From assembly GCA_900708905.1 (NCBI GenBank), contig CAADRB010000020.1, positions 1,750,644-1,814,643 on the forward strand: 64,000 bases of DNA, written 5' to 3'. A program made the position numbers and the translations under genes. Positions 36,166 through 48,743 of the stretch are shown here, in pieces (the stretch's first letter is position 1; each line of letters opens with the position of its first letter). The notes below the pieces were generated by a model. The model made no database searches, had not been told where the DNA came from, and saw only the letters and a list, made by a program, of their open reading frames with translations. Source of the stretch: Hymenolepis diminuta (lineage: Eukaryota; Platyhelminthes; Cestoda; Cyclophyllidea; Hymenolepididae).

Positions 36166-37009
36166 CTTCAGGAAAGGGATAGAACAGGAGAAAAGTTCCT
36201 TTGTATATTATTTTCAACTATCTTACCTTCCTTAACAGTAAGAGCCTTTAAATAGTAGTGATTCATTATGTTATCTAATACACGTGACTTTAAATGATCA
36301 CTTGCAGCCTTCATCGAAATTACGAATTGGATAAGAAGATAAATAACTTTCGACATTGCCCTTATCGGTTGCGGAAATTTTCAGCCCCAAATTTAGGGAT
36401 TTTTCCGTCGCCCCAGTGATGATTTGCTCTTAATATGTTCCCTGCTTGAGGCATCTGAATACGTCAAGTTCAACCAGAGCTCATAAAATTTTACCAAAAA
36501 TCTACTTTTGTTAACTTTTTCCTAGGTACTTATTTCACAAATTGGTCTTACTTCAGTTCCATTAATGTTTGTTATTCAAATTGCCGATCGAGTCTTGAGA
36601 AATTGTCTATTTAATGTTAATAGACGTAGGGTGTTAATACTTTCATCATTTTAAAAGATGTATCGGCTTAGGCAATTTTCTTATCAGCTTCCAACCATAA
36701 GTACTATTCTAATGTCAGTTATTCCAGGTTAAGTATTCATATTTCTGAAATAACTGATTTTTGTTTATTTTCACAGAAAGTACTTCCCATTACCCTTTCC
36801 ATTCTCGTAATGCCTGAAAAAGGCAGATTATTCTGGTTTAATAATGGCGAAATTTCTCATTATCCCTTGACCAAAAGCTCTTACCCTTCATCGATTTTTC
36901 TATTTACCGCTAATCTCTAATCTAAAATGTACTCTTTCCCCTAGTTGTGAGAGTAAAAAAACGCGGTTTTGATGGAATGAACTCTTGTGTCCTAGCAAAA
37001 GGCGGTATG

Positions 37010-37490
37010 CGTTTTCCTTCTATCTCCCTCTTTCGCTCTCTTTCTCCCTTTAATTTCCCGGCGTCACAGAAATTTCATTGCGGTGGGTAATGACAGGTCG
37101 ACCACAAGAAGGAGAAGAGAGGTTAAGATCTAAGGATAGCTAACTACTAATCAAGACGGAAGTATTTTTAAACTACGGTTGCATTGTGTGTGGGTAACTT
37201 GAAGAAATCGCACCGGGCTACCTGGACGCGAGTTATAATCATAATAAAAATGCCCGAATGATGAGATTATTTTGTGTATGACAAGGTGCATGAACCAACC
37301 GTTCAAACAACTGTTATCTCCATCGAACGAGGAAAGACAACATCAAAGGCGGCTAGCTGGGGGTGTCTTAATTTGGAACGACATGATCACCACCACCTCC
37401 TGCCTTTCGCATCTCTCTCGTTCTAGACATTTTATGACCGTTTGTGGTGTTAAATTCCATTCCACCATTCGTCGTTATCATTATCCACGA
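37010..37490. promoter_or_regulatory. CT-rich / GC-elevated island upstream of teashirt
   Basis: TTTCGCTCTCTTTCTCCC (37031), TTTCCCGGCGTCACAG and GTAATGACAGGTCGACC, a TAAT-TGACAG pair of homeodomain-like cores. A 76-codon open frame in the block looks non-coding. Confidence 0.
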
Positions 37491-37499
37491 TGTATTAAT

Positions 37500-40180
37500 T
37501 AGTCTTCGAAATTTAGTTAAATTTATCGGCTTTATACTCGGGGATTTATCGATTTTTTAATAATCCACAAGGGGTAAACTTACTTTAGCTGAATGAAGCA
37601 TTTATTTTTGCTCATTAGGTGCCCTGATATTAAAACAGATAACAATTGACCTTCAGAATTTCTTCTTAAAAACAACATACCTCCTTTCTTCCTTCTTTCC
37701 TATGTCATAATGATTGCAAAATGTGGAACAATGAAAATGCCAAATTTTAGGAAGAGTGAAAAAAGTTTGCTACCTTTTCTCCGTTTGACTTCAACGTTTC
37801 ATTTTACCGAAAATATCATTTCAAAATGGAGTAGGTGAGTGGATTTGTGTAATTATTCGCACAAAATTCATTTATCATTTTTCCAGACATCAATTTGACC
37901 GTTGGACTCACTTAAATAGGCTGTCACGACCAATGTCTTTATTACCATCCAAACTTCGGCGATTGAAGTTAAGTTTGGCATGAAAATTATTTGAATTGAA
38001 TTGGGAAGAGAAGTTTTAATCAGAGCAGTAAAAGGAAAAAGTTCTTGCTGGGTGCAATTTCTCACTGACAGCGCTCTGAAAAAAATGAAAGCAGTAGAAG
38101 GTTAGTTCCTCTAGGCAAAAAAAGTATGGTTTGAGAAGGAAATTTATCGCAAGAAAAGATAGCCAAACTTGGCGCCGGCTCCTTGAGAAATGATTTAAAC
38201 ACGCAATTGAAAAGTTTTCTACTCAATATTAGAAATGATTTCTCATTGTTGATAGCATACTCAGACTTCGAAACAGTACCCCGTTATTTCACAACACATA
38301 TATTAAAAAACTATAGCGGTATATTCGGTGTAAGAATTGATCTGAGAAAAAGCAGTAAATGAATATCAATAATAGGAACATTAATATTATCTCTGCCCAA
38401 CTCATATGTTATAAGTCTCTGTTTAGTTTTTAAGAAACTATATTTTTCAATAATAGGGAAGCATTTAAATATGAAGAATAGTGGAATAATCTAAATCATG
38501 GGTAAAGGGGGAATCGGAAATATATTACAATTATAACTGATTTTCCAAAGTACAGTATTCAGAATTTTATTATCAGATACCTAAGTGATAGCTCATGTTC
38601 GCAGTATTCAGAACTGATTAATCAGAAGATTGAATTGGGAGGCCGGTCATTTTGAAGGAGCTTTTTCCAGATTATTCCAAATACTAGTAATCTCATTTGA
38701 ATTTTTGTGATAAGTACTTGTATGTAGTGTATTCCGGAAAGACCCATTAGAATCTCACGTTCTTCGTCATGCTCAACCACTTCATAAGCATCAAAACTCA
38801 GATTTCATTATTTTTGACACTTGATTTTAAGAGTGTCAAATATTTACACATCGTTACAATTATTTTCGTTTCTTCAAGCCATCCACTGCTATAATATATG
38901 AGACAATTAATACAAATAGCAGTTGAAACATTTATCTAGAGTGATAAAGCGGGCTGTTTTGATGAACATTTTACTAAGGGTGAGAAATGGAAATTAATGA
39001 TTAGAGTTCCTTGAGCATATTTTTTCCAAATGACACCCAGATTTTCTTCTGATGACATATGAAAGGACAGAGGTTACTTTACTTATTGATTTGAGCTGTG
39101 AAGTAACCTTCAGCGCTTATTTTCAGAAGAAAAATATAACCTGGGTCTTTCCTCCTCTCCATTAGCCATTAACCCTTGCACATAGTATATGAATACGTGT
39201 CATTTACCCTCGCAGGTATACACTAAGTACTTAATCCAAATGTATTTTATTTCATCTAGATTTGACATAAACTTACTCTCCTATTATTTCACAAATCTCG
39301 GTTTAAAATGCTCGGAAAAAATAAGAAGTGTTCCACTTCAGTTTGCATAGAAAGGTCCAGAATAAAAATGCATTCTGATTTCAAAAAAGAATTTAATGTA
39401 GGGATCATATTTCTTTAGATTTACAACAAAAACAACTTGTAGGTTGGAGCTAATTTGATGTGGCCACTTTGAAGATAGCTGTAGTGGCCGAGGACAAAGT
39501 AACAATGGAAGGGCAAATAAGAACAGAAAAGAATAAAGTATACAAATGAGTGGTAGTGAAGGGGATTGAGTAGAAACAAAGAAAAGTCAGGATATCGAAT
39601 GAACTCTACTTCCCTGAATTCAGGAAATATCAAGTTGTCCGAAGTTCATTTTTCATCAATTGTTCCATAATTTTTTCCTATGTTCATGCTCGCTATATTA
39701 AGATCATTTTTAAAACACTTATCAAATTTAGTTGCTGATCATGCTATTTCCAATATATTTGTATCCTCGTAATGTCCTAGAAATGTATTAATATTTTAAT
39801 TCTAATCGTCTTGTTAATATCTTGGTTGTAAGGAGTGAAATGTATCTGAAGTGGCCGTTTAGCTATCCAAAAGAATGAAGTAGTCAATAACACTAAAATG
39901 ATTTCACTCAGAAAACGAGAAATAAATCCTGAAATGTGGACGTTGTAATATTAGAATATGACGCAGTGGACTATACTCAATAATTAAAGCTTACACAACT
40001 CAAATAAAAAATCCTAAATCAGGGAGCCCTGCTCATATTGGACTACTTTTATATACGTATGTTCAGTGATTTTCCCGAAATCAAAAAATCGCACAAGTTT
40101 TTTGCCCAGACACGGTTGATAATTATACAAAAGATTAGTATAAATTTCGGATGATAAGGAGTTTCTTTCAACACTTATCT
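37500..40180. other. AT-rich non-coding stretch
   Basis: Only the small hairpin at 38.8 kb was noted; no coding signal. Confidence 0.
38814..38841. repeat. 9-bp stem hairpin
   Basis: TTTGACACT and AGTGTCAAA pair perfectly around a 10-nt loop. Too short for a typical microRNA precursor. Confidence 0.
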
Positions 40181-40189
40181 CTTATGCAA

Positions 40190-40640
40190 AAACTCGCACT
40201 CCGTCATTTCCCTCAATACTAACACGGTCGCTTACACCGTTCAACAGATTTGCGCTGATGATGATAATGATGATGTGATGATGATGTTGGACTTTCAAGA
40301 AAAGCATGTAGAAATCTACTCCACCAGCACACACATTTAAAACACTTTCAATTATCAATTAACGTGACTATTAAAGTTATTGGGAACTTAATTAGCATTT
40401 AAGTAGTTGAACAGAGCAGTGAACATTGTGACGTAGTGAAGTGGGTGAGGCTCTTGCTTTAGAGTGCATTTAATGACAATGGTGGAGTGACGACTTTCGT
40501 TGTGCTTAGGATGTATGTCAAAGTCACTCACATACATCGCTTACTCTCTTGATTAGCTTTCATCATTGACGTCGAGAGTCAGTGTGATTTGAGTTGAGTA
40601 GCATTGTTGGTTGAGCTGAAAAGAATTGTGCATTAAGGTA
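40190..40640. promoter_or_regulatory. possible regulatory block with ATG/GAT microsatellite
   Basis: Higher complexity than its flanks: CAACAGATTTGCGCTG, the trinucleotide run 40256-40287, ATGTATGTCAAAGTCAC, and CATTGACGTCGAGAGTC with a CRE core. No coding frame. Confidence 0.
40256..40287. repeat. (GAT)n microsatellite
   Basis: Imperfect GAT/ATG trinucleotide run. Confidence 0.
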
Positions 40641-41013
40641 CGGTGTTTTGTAATGTGTTGTACTTTTACGGCGTGAAATCTGATCACACGTTTTAATTAT
40701 TACGATGACACACCTCTATCTGTCTTTCTTTCCTTCTTATTTCGAATTTTAGAACTGCATAGGCAAAGGACTACAGACAGACGGCATAGTAAAGGCTTTG
40801 CCACGATCACAGACATTTCACAGGCGAGCCATGCTTTACGTTTGCTCAGATCTAAAGGTGAAATCAAGTACAATTTGTGGTGGAAACCGGTCCATTATAT
40901 AACCTTTTATGGTTGTGACTTCTCAAGTCTGATGATTGGATATGATGTTTAACGTTCATTCAGATAGATGAGAAGCACTTTCAAAATCCTTTTTCAGATG
41001 GTTTAATAAATAA

Positions 41014-41087
41014 GGCCGGTCACCAAATTCGCGACTATGACACCTCTAACATGGTAGAAGTGTAATTAAGCAGTTGTGCTACCGGCC
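41014..41087 (-). mobile_element. tRNA-like SINE head with perfect acceptor stem
   Basis: 74 nt on the minus strand beginning GGCCGGTAGCACAACTGC and ending TTTGGTGACCGGCC. The terminal 7-mers GGCCGGT and ACCGGCC pair perfectly. The A-box region is recognisable (TAGCACAACTG) and the B box is degraded (TAGTCGCGAAT). The anticodon arm is weak, so it is not a functional tRNA gene. It is probably a decayed SINE or tRNA pseudogene. Confidence 0.
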
Positions 41088-41308
41088 AGTCCAACTCCCA
41101 TTGTCTTGTTCTTCCTACGTTTTTCGATTCATTTATCCCTTGAAGATAAACCATTATATTAAGTTGTAGCATTCAGAGACATTGGCTATTCCATTCCAGA
41201 ATCGAGTATTCTTCAGATAAATTCGATGCCTACAATCGTTATTTGGAATGGTTAGTCATAATAGTCCCCTCTATCATGTCATGATAATCCTCAATCTCAT
41301 TTCATGGA

Positions 41309-41690
41309 ATCTCCTTTCAGCAATTAGAAAGAGGAGTAGCAATCTGCCTCCTTTATGACGAGAAGCGTACTCCTATTATTCCTTTCTGAATGATTTCCAG
41401 ACATCCACGAGGAATGTAAAACACAACCGCAGTTCACTGTTGTTAAGATTGCTTTTCGTCTCTGCTTGTTCCCTATGCATGTTTTCAACAAAATGGAAAG
41501 AGATTCATAAACAAGCTTTTAATGCCTTAAGTTTTTTGCATGAAAGCGTAAAACGATCACCATTTTGAAGAAATGTCTCTTAGAACTCCAATTTCGAAAA
41601 GGACTCTATGGATAATTTTCATTAACAGATAATGATCTCATAAGTCAAACTTATACTTATTACTCTGTTATAAACTTAGAGTGAGGTCGA
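41309..41690 (+). pseudogene. decayed coding-like segment, copy 1 of an inverted pair
   Basis: After an acceptor-like TCTCCTTTCAG, the plus strand reads QLERGVAICLLYDEKRTPII and then PF and a stop. After about 150 bp absent from the other copy it resumes as KKCLLELQFRKGLYG, stop, FSLTDNDLISQTYTYY and ends at a stop after NLE. The same protein-like text appears on the minus strand at 43.0-43.2 kb. The extra 150 bp also has a short open frame (KWKEIHKQAFNALSFLHESV). In-frame stops show it is dead. I do not recognise the protein: it could be a fragment of a cellular gene duplicated here, or part of a retroelement. Confidence 0.
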
Positions 41691-41859
41691 TAAACATAAA
41701 GTTATTTCATTAGTACATCCTCAATCCAATTATTCAACTTGATACTTCCTAATAAGTAACGAAATAATTAAATTAACTTGAGTCCTATAACCGGAGTTGT
41801 TTGCACAGAGGCCTAATTAAGGGTCCAGACATCGCATATTTGAGTCGCGAAGATTTGCG

Positions 41860-42310
41860 GACGCTAAGACAAAGACGACAAATGTGATGATGACAAACAA
41901 ATATTGACGACAGGCCAGTGTCGATAATAAATAATGAGGGTAGGAGCGGTCAGTCGTCGGCACTCCTCTTTGAAGTTTTCTGAAGAGTTGATAGGCCGTG
42001 AGTCAGAGAGACAGCTCTATCTATCTCCTGACATACGTTAACTGACTTCTCCCCCCTTTGTTCCCATCCCGACTCCCTCAGTGAGTGTCTGTCAGTCCAT
42101 CGATTTAATTTGGTTATACATACGCACTAGTCGCGCGTACATATGTCTGTGGGTATATTGCCTATCTATCTGCGTCCACCCAGCCGCCAGCCGGTCCGTC
42201 TATCGTCCGACTATGTCGGTGAGCAAGTGGTGATCAAAGGGGACATGCCGGAAGTGATTACCGACACAGACGCGCGCACATAGACAAAAAACATACAGAG
42301 CTCAGATTAT
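41860..42310. promoter_or_regulatory. GC-elevated island, possible enhancer
   Basis: Contains GTGTCTGTCAGTCC, CAGCCGCCAGCCGGTCCG, and TGATCAAAGGGG with an ATCAAAG TCF/LEF-type core. The many CpGs contrast with the flanks. No coding frame. Confidence 0.
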
Positions 42311-42319
42311 TGACGTTTG

Positions 42320-43005
42320 TTAACTGGATCAAGGATAGTGGATAAATGAATGAAATTGATGGGAAGTGGCGACTTGATTTATTTCTGGAACATGCTAAGG
42401 AGCTACAGTTTGATTTAAATGATGGGTTAGATGACATATTCTAAATTGGTTAATCAGTAATTGAAGTGTAAAATATCGCTCCGAACATGAACACAGAGGG
42501 AGACGGAATTTAGGCGTTTTCACGTCAGCTCAAGTTCTTTGTTATATGATAGCTAGTGATATTTTTTCCCGACCTTGGTTTCGAGTATATATTTTTATAT
42601 TCATTTTCAAATTGAAAATTTACTATACGTACTAACATTATGTACTAACATGCAGAAGCATAGTTTTAAAGCCTTACATTTTGTAAGAGGGGAGAAGTTT
42701 TGGTCTGTTTCCCTGCACTGGTCAAATTGTGTATTTATTAAGATTAGCCATGCTCTTTCTCCAGAAATGAAAGTGTTTCATCTCAAAAAATCCTTTAATG
42801 CAATGTTTAAACACCATCCATGCAATTGTTCACGTCTACATTAATTATTCTATTAGAGTAATTATTGCATACTTTATAACCCCATTTCTCGTTCAAAACG
42901 GTCCAGAAATAACAGCTCAGGAGGCATAGCCTTGATTAATTTTCAATGCAGTTTGTAAAGCTTTTTTAAAATTGGCAACTGGTCTTCGACCATTACATAC
43001 AAAGC
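42320..43005. other. spacer between the inverted pseudogene copies and flanking DNA
   Basis: An 89-codon frame at 42575 shows no domain. CGTACTAACAT/TGTACTAACAT is a short direct duplication near 42630. Confidence 0.
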
Positions 43006-43010
43006 TCATT

Positions 43011-43222
43011 CTAGGTTTCTAACGCAGTAATAGGTATGAGTTTGACTTATGAGATCATCATCTGTTAATGAAAATTGTCCACGGAGTCCTTTTCGGAATT
43101 GGAGTTCTAAGAGAAATTTCTTCAATATGATAATAACCGTCTAGAAAGGAAGGATAGGCGTACGTTTCTCGTCATAGAGGATCCAGATTACTACTCCTCT
43201 TCCTAGGATAAATAGGATCTCC
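43011..43222 (-). pseudogene. decayed coding-like segment, copy 2 of an inverted pair
   Basis: The minus strand reads GRGVVIWILYDEKRTPILPF, one stop, TVIIILKKFLLELQFRKGLR, then GQFSLTDDDLISQTHTYYCV and RNLE before a terminal stop, all in one frame. Apart from the single internal stop it is the better-preserved version of the segment at 41.3-41.7 kb, and lacks that copy's 150-bp extra block. An acceptor-like TTTATCCTAG precedes it. Function unknown. Confidence 0.
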
Positions 43223-43989
43223 AAACTCTTCTGTTTGGGATCATACCATGTTATCGGCACAATAAGTAGATTGAAAGGCAATTGATCGTGTGCAGGAATT
43301 ATGAAGAATCACTTACAGAAATACATATAGTGTAGGAATATTATGACGCATAAATAAGAAGATCGGTGCAAAATATGTCAAGAGTTGTCTTGTTCCTCAT
43401 TAAAAAAAGATTATCAAAACTGAACGTTAAATTTCTAAAAAACAGTAAATCAATCAGTCAAATCAGTTAAGCCACCTTAAGTGCATTCGAAGCTAAGCTG
43501 CAAGTTTCTTCAGTAAAAAATTTAAACCTCTATGGGGCATTGACAATCAGAGACATTTTTCTTCACTCTCTGCATATTTTAAATGTATAAATATTAACAA
43601 AAATTCCGTACATTTAACTTCCATTTTGATTTGAAAATAATATGCGGACTGCTCAATTACTGTAGCTTTCAAAGACAAACATGATGAGATTTCGATCAGT
43701 TCAATAGGCAACGGACCTAATGCCTACTTCATATATATGTGGACAGAATTGGCTGAGGACGTTATTTTTCGAAGAAATATTATATATGAGTACAGGAAGG
43801 TTGACCAGTTAAAGTTCACTAGAATCTGAGAAAAATTAGAATAGTAATTATCAAAGAGGGTGAGGCAACTGAAAATTGCAAAACGGACACGCAAAAATAG
43901 CATAAATTTAGCTTTCTCGCCTTCACTCCAAGGTTACTCATTATTGTGTTTATTGAAAGGCCATCGGAAGGGCTTCAAAAGGAATAGGC

Positions 43990-44470
43990 CGTTATTTGTG
44001 TTGCGATATTTGTAGTCACGAAAGCACAACATGAAGGCTAAGCGCGAGCGCAATTGAATGAGTGACGGCAGAAGAGGAAGCGAGAGAGAGAGAGAGAGAG
44101 AATGAAATAACTGTATAGATATACGTGGGGTGGGGGTTAGGGCGTAACAAGGTATAGAGATAAAGGGGTTTCAAGCATTTTTCTCCCTATCTTCTGTTTG
44201 TGAATTCAGAAGATTCCGCGTCAGTCATCCATAAAGCTATCTCTCTCGTCGGCATTTTCAAAGACACATTCTATGGACGTGTGTGTATAAACAACAACAG
44301 CCATTTCAGTGCCGACAACACAATACAACAAACCATATGCCCTTGTCAGTCAGTCCGTCATCTAACCATCCACTTAATTGCCTTTAAAGGTTTTTTGATC
44401 TTACCATTTCTAGATGTAGCGACACTCGTTCTTGTACGTGCCATTGATCGCAACAAGCTTGTCTAAAATA
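43990..44470. promoter_or_regulatory. GA-rich and GC-elevated island
   Basis: AAGCGCGAGCGCAATTG, the (GA)n tract 44082-44101 and GTGGGGTGGGGGTTAGGG. An 88-codon open frame at 44200 shows no recognisable domain. Confidence 0.
44082..44101. repeat. (GA)n microsatellite
   Basis: Ten uninterrupted GA units. Confidence 0.
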
Positions 44471-44789
44471 GGTACTTTAAGAAGAATTTCAAAGGATTTT
44501 TAAATCTGCAAAAAGTGTCCGCTGAATAGTCGATCAAAATCAATATTTATTACATCTTTAGCGTGGCGAAAATTTATGAGTGAGAAAATCGATATTTTTC
44601 GGATGACTAATTTAGGCTTTAATGCTGTTTAATTCTTGCTAATTTACACTTAAAATATAGTGAAGGCAAATACGGATTTTTGCCCACATGGAATTAAACG
44701 GAAACCTCATCTCTTTATGCGAATTTATAGTTTGATACTATCGTAGATAATTTAGGGAGTTAACTTGGGAATTCTAAAAGCGAATTTAG

Positions 44790-45500
44790 GGGTTTGAGAC
44801 AGGAGGATGAGGAATGGTTTGGCGGTGAGATGAAAGCGTGTGTGTGTGCGTGTGAGAGAGAGAGACTAGGAGGACGACGACATGCCGAGTTTGTGTCCGT
44901 TGTGATGAATGGCGGTCGTGGCGATGGTGAAATTGACGGCATGAAAATGACATTTTCTTTTGAGTTACCGCAGGCTTGACTCAGCACTGCTCGCATCCAC
45001 TTCCCTTCTTTGTATGAGCTAAATGACGTCTCACTTCTCAGACCACTAATTTGGTAGCATTTTTCTCTTAATTTAGCCAAACTTACCGTGAAAGTTTGTT
45101 TCCTAAACTGTTTGTCTTAACAGTTTAAGTAGTGCAAAAGTCGATATTTCGCGTGCTGTAACCTGCACTGCCTAGAGCACCTATTTTTTCACCTTATTAA
45201 ACAGCTGATTATTTGAGCTTAATAGTTTCAAACGCTATAGGTGTTATTTTAGAGCCATTGTAGCTGACTTTTCTGAAAAAGAATGCATCGACAGACACAT
45301 TAGTCTTACTGCCTCTTTATGTGTGCGCGCAGACAGTCGAGCAGATGGACAGCGTATGTGGATGCATTTTCCACCCAAGACAGAGTTGAGGCGGGTAATT
45401 TATCATTTTTCCCGCAGACTCATCCAGAGACTCACGGTCGCCGCGTAGACGACACCTTTGACAGCGGACATCAATTATGAGGAGTGATGTCGTCTCCCCT
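44790..45500. promoter_or_regulatory. GC-elevated double island
   Basis: The first part has GTGTGTGTGCGTGTGAGAGA and GGCGGTCGTGGCGATGG. The second has TGTGTGCGCGCAGACAG, CTCACGGTCGCCGCG and TTTGACAGCGGACATC. Opposed open frames of 61 and 106 codons overlap the first part. Both are Ser/Pro- or Gly-rich and unconvincing. Confidence 0.
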
Positions 45501-45509
45501 TCCCCTAGT

Positions 45510-46820
45510 CAGACTATCATTAAGGGGAATGAGACACTGACATGAGTCCTCTGTCTTAATTACTTTTAGCAAACATAGCCAACTCATATCTGATAATGGG
45601 GTCTTGATTTAAGGCTCCATTTTCAATAAGAACGTGAGGGATCACATAAAGATAGGTAGATGCGCTCCTGATGATTGAAAGTCACTCTAAATCCTCCACA
45701 TTTCTGTCTTGACTATGCGCTGCATCCATTGACTAACACTGGAGGTGCAGAGGTCCGTGAAAAATAGAAATCAGTCGGTGTAAAGTCCTCGTTTTGCATA
45801 TGGTAATCCAAGTCTTAATCCCAGACTGATTTCTACACTCTACACTCTGTAAAACTGATTATAATTACTAAATCCCTATTATAAGAAACGCGTAATAAAT
45901 AAAACTGAAACACTTCCCATTTGTTAGTTTTATTTGTCTTTTGGTACCTTTGACCACTGTATGGATATAGATAAAAGGAAAATGGAAGTGAAATGCTAGT
46001 TTCTCATCGGAAATACTCTTCTATTCAAAACGCTCCATACTGCTATCTGAACAGTATTAAGTTCTGTGAATATATGTAGAGACGAAATCGGGAATGCGAA
46101 TACTCTTTGGGGGCTGTTTGTAAGTTTTTCCCATGATTCTTCCAAATTCAGGGATGCTTTACAAAATATAAAATGAAGAAAAATGAAGAGAAAACGCAAT
46201 TTAAATGTGCTTCGATTAATCTGAATTTTTGATCATAATGTTGTAAATAAGATCTGGAAAACAAATTGAACTTAACGATGATAACTTGATTACGAAGTTT
46301 CACAGAACTGGTTTACTGGAATTTGAAAGATTTGAAGCCTTTTGACTACTTCGTTTCCTTGATACTGTCTTCAAATAAACGTACAATATTATTATTGCCC
46401 ATAGCACGACAAAAGTTTAAAAGTTTTAATCATGACACAGCATCAGAATAAAGGAAACAACAAACGAGCCCAATAAGATGTAGATAAATCGATTGGCACG
46501 ATCGACCGCGGAATAAGAATCAACTAGTCAACAGACTATGAAAATTAGTGGGTATAACCTTCCCTGTGACATTTGGGGTCAAATGTTGAAGAATAAACAT
46601 TAGGACATCACAGATTAAACTCTTCTAATTTTGAACATATGTACTAATCAATGATCCCGCATTTCAAAAGTAGGGCTCGTGACGTTCTTAATTCATAACC
46701 TACTTACAGTTAACCCCCTTCCCCTTTTCAATAAATGAATTTATTATTTTGCATGAATACCTGTGTTTTATAAGACGTCCACTGAGATCTTATTAAATCT
46801 CTTCGAAAGTTAATACTATC
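45510..46820. other. AT-rich non-coding stretch
   Basis: Apart from the short inverted repeat at 45.9 kb nothing was recognised. Confidence 0.
45898..45934. repeat. 9-bp inverted repeat
   Basis: AATAAAACT (45898-45906) and AGTTTTATT (45926-45934) with a 19-nt spacer. Confidence 0.
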
Positions 46821-46829
46821 GTAGATATG

Positions 46830-46990
46830 ACCCGATGGCGCAGATATTAACGTGGTCGTTTGAGAAGTTAGAGATCAAGGGTTATTGCCTATTGGTACAC
46901 ACTCAGTGAGTGGAAGGGTCAAACGCACTGATTAGTCATGCTCCACGATGTTAACTCCTCCATTCAGGATGAGTGTTGAAAAGGGCTCTA
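46830..46990 (+). mobile_element. degenerate tRNA-derived SINE copy
   Basis: Shows GATGGCGCAGATATTAACG, AGAGATCAAGGGTTATTGCC, ACACTCAGTGAGTGGAAGG, GCACTGATTAGTC and a tail ending GGGCTCTACC. The B box is degraded. Confidence 0.
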
Positions 46991-47384
46991 CCAAATAGGC
47001 TTTAGAGTTTTCGTTATTACTCTAGGAGATGTAGTGAGGTTTTTTATTAACTGAAGTTTCCAAGTTCTAGAAAGTTGTTTAATTAAATCATGAATTTGAA
47101 TTTTTGATAGAAGCTTCCGGAGGAGAAATTTATTACCAGAGCACTTTTTCCTACCAGACAAATCCGAAGGAGAGCTAGAGGGATACAGACAAATTTTGAC
47201 ATTTCTTGTCACCAGTTGGCCCACCGTAATTTTAAATCATTATTTCACAGGGCTATTTTTACACAAATAATTGCCAATGGAATTTTACTTACATCTAGAG
47301 AATGAAATGATTAAAAAACTAGCAAATTAAATGAATATTAACAAAAACGATACATTTGAAGGATCAGTACGTCCCCTAGGCATT

Positions 47385-47445
47385 AAAATAGTACCTTAGA
47401 GCCTCTCTGATGAGAAACTCGCATTCTCCCACTCCTGTATCAAAA
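47385..47445 (-). repeat. SINE 3' fragment
   Basis: Plus strand reads AGTACCTTAGAGCCTCTCTG then ATGAGAAACTCGCATTCTC. Same tail module as at 15.66 and 23.09 kb. Confidence 0.
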
Positions 47446-48743
47446 GTAAAGTAACTGATTACGTGTAAATGGACGTTGATTCTAGAACTTTGCCTATTGA
47501 TCTTGATTTTTAAATTTTCATAGACAGGGTGGACTCACCTATTGTGGAATGAGTGAACTCAAATGAGCTATTTCGTTTTAAAAATGACATTGCAGCTATC
47601 CACTTTTGGCTCCAAGAAGAAAAAAACAAAGGAGCCAAGGTGACTTGATCGGCTAATCAGTAAATTCAACTTATCCCTTACTTCACTTTATTTTAAACTT
47701 CCCGGAGTCGCCATGAATTCGGATAAGTCATGTGGGAGCTTAGATCCGATAGCAATAGTAATAAGAATAGTTTTGCATTGCTACTTTACAAAGTTGATGC
47801 ATTAGGCTCGAAGTCCCATTGAGGAACTTACTTATTGGTAGAAGTTAATCATAACTGCAATAATAAGTCTATTCATGTAAAAATCTTCTCATGGGTGCGA
47901 ATTGATTCATAGGATCAAGAGGATCCACAGCTTTCACATTCCAACACATTGAAGAAAGAACTCTGCGATACTTCATGATTACATTTTCTATATATTGAGA
48001 TTTTTTTCTATCTTTAAATATCAGTTTTTGGGTCATGGAAACATTTTCTCTTCATTTCGTGGAGCAGCCTTGAATTTGGAATAATTATATGAAAGTGAAC
48101 ATCCGACGGCGTAGAATATAAGAAGAGTGGTTGTATGATCATTACAAAATTTATTACTTTGCATGAAAGAAAAATAAATGAAATTGTTATGAAGGATGCG
48201 TTTTTACATGAGTGATTTGAGACCACTAACATTATGACATTAAGAAGTAATATTTAACCAGTCACGTCAACTGACAGTTACTCATAAAAGTAATTTTTGT
48301 CTTTCCGCCCCCACTACCTTCACTTTAGTTGCAATTTATCACTTTTATTGCTCCCTCTGACTAAAGCCCTTCGACCAACAAATTTATCAATCGACCATCC
48401 ACTTCTTCACTTAGGTGTACTTTTCTATTTGTGGTAGGTTGTAAACGCCCATTCCCACCTATATATTAGGAATTTTCGACATCTCCAAATCCAAAGTCTT
48501 ATAATTAATATTATTTGTGTTACAAGTGAAAGGATATTCTTGTGATGAGTTATTTGAATTAAGCAGTCTTGACTAACAGTAGGGCAGAAGAGAAAACAGA
48601 TTTCTAAATTGAGTGTTTGATGAAAGCGAGTATGTTGGGCGAAGGATATTAGAAAACTGTATCTACACTAAGGCCTGCTTAAGAAGAAGCTCCCCATTAT
48701 AGAAACCAAGTAATTAAATTACTTTGTGTTTTACACAAGTTAT

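Noticed and set aside
38814..38841. microRNA hairpin
   Set aside because: A 9-bp stem is far shorter than a precursor microRNA.
40252..40290. CTGATGATGATG resembling a reverse-transcriptase YADD-type or ribozyme motif
   Set aside because: It is a GAT trinucleotide microsatellite with no surrounding reverse-transcriptase text.
41400..41560. Ty3/gypsy polymerase fragment suggested by KWKEIHKQAFNALSFL
   Set aside because: It resembles the region between reverse transcriptase and RNase H only over about 12 residues, and the following sequence does not continue the match.
44760..45080. 106-codon minus-strand frame as an upstream teashirt exon
   Set aside because: No resemblance to a TSHZ N-terminus, no convincing donor, and Ser/Pro-rich text explained by an opposed GT/GA tract.
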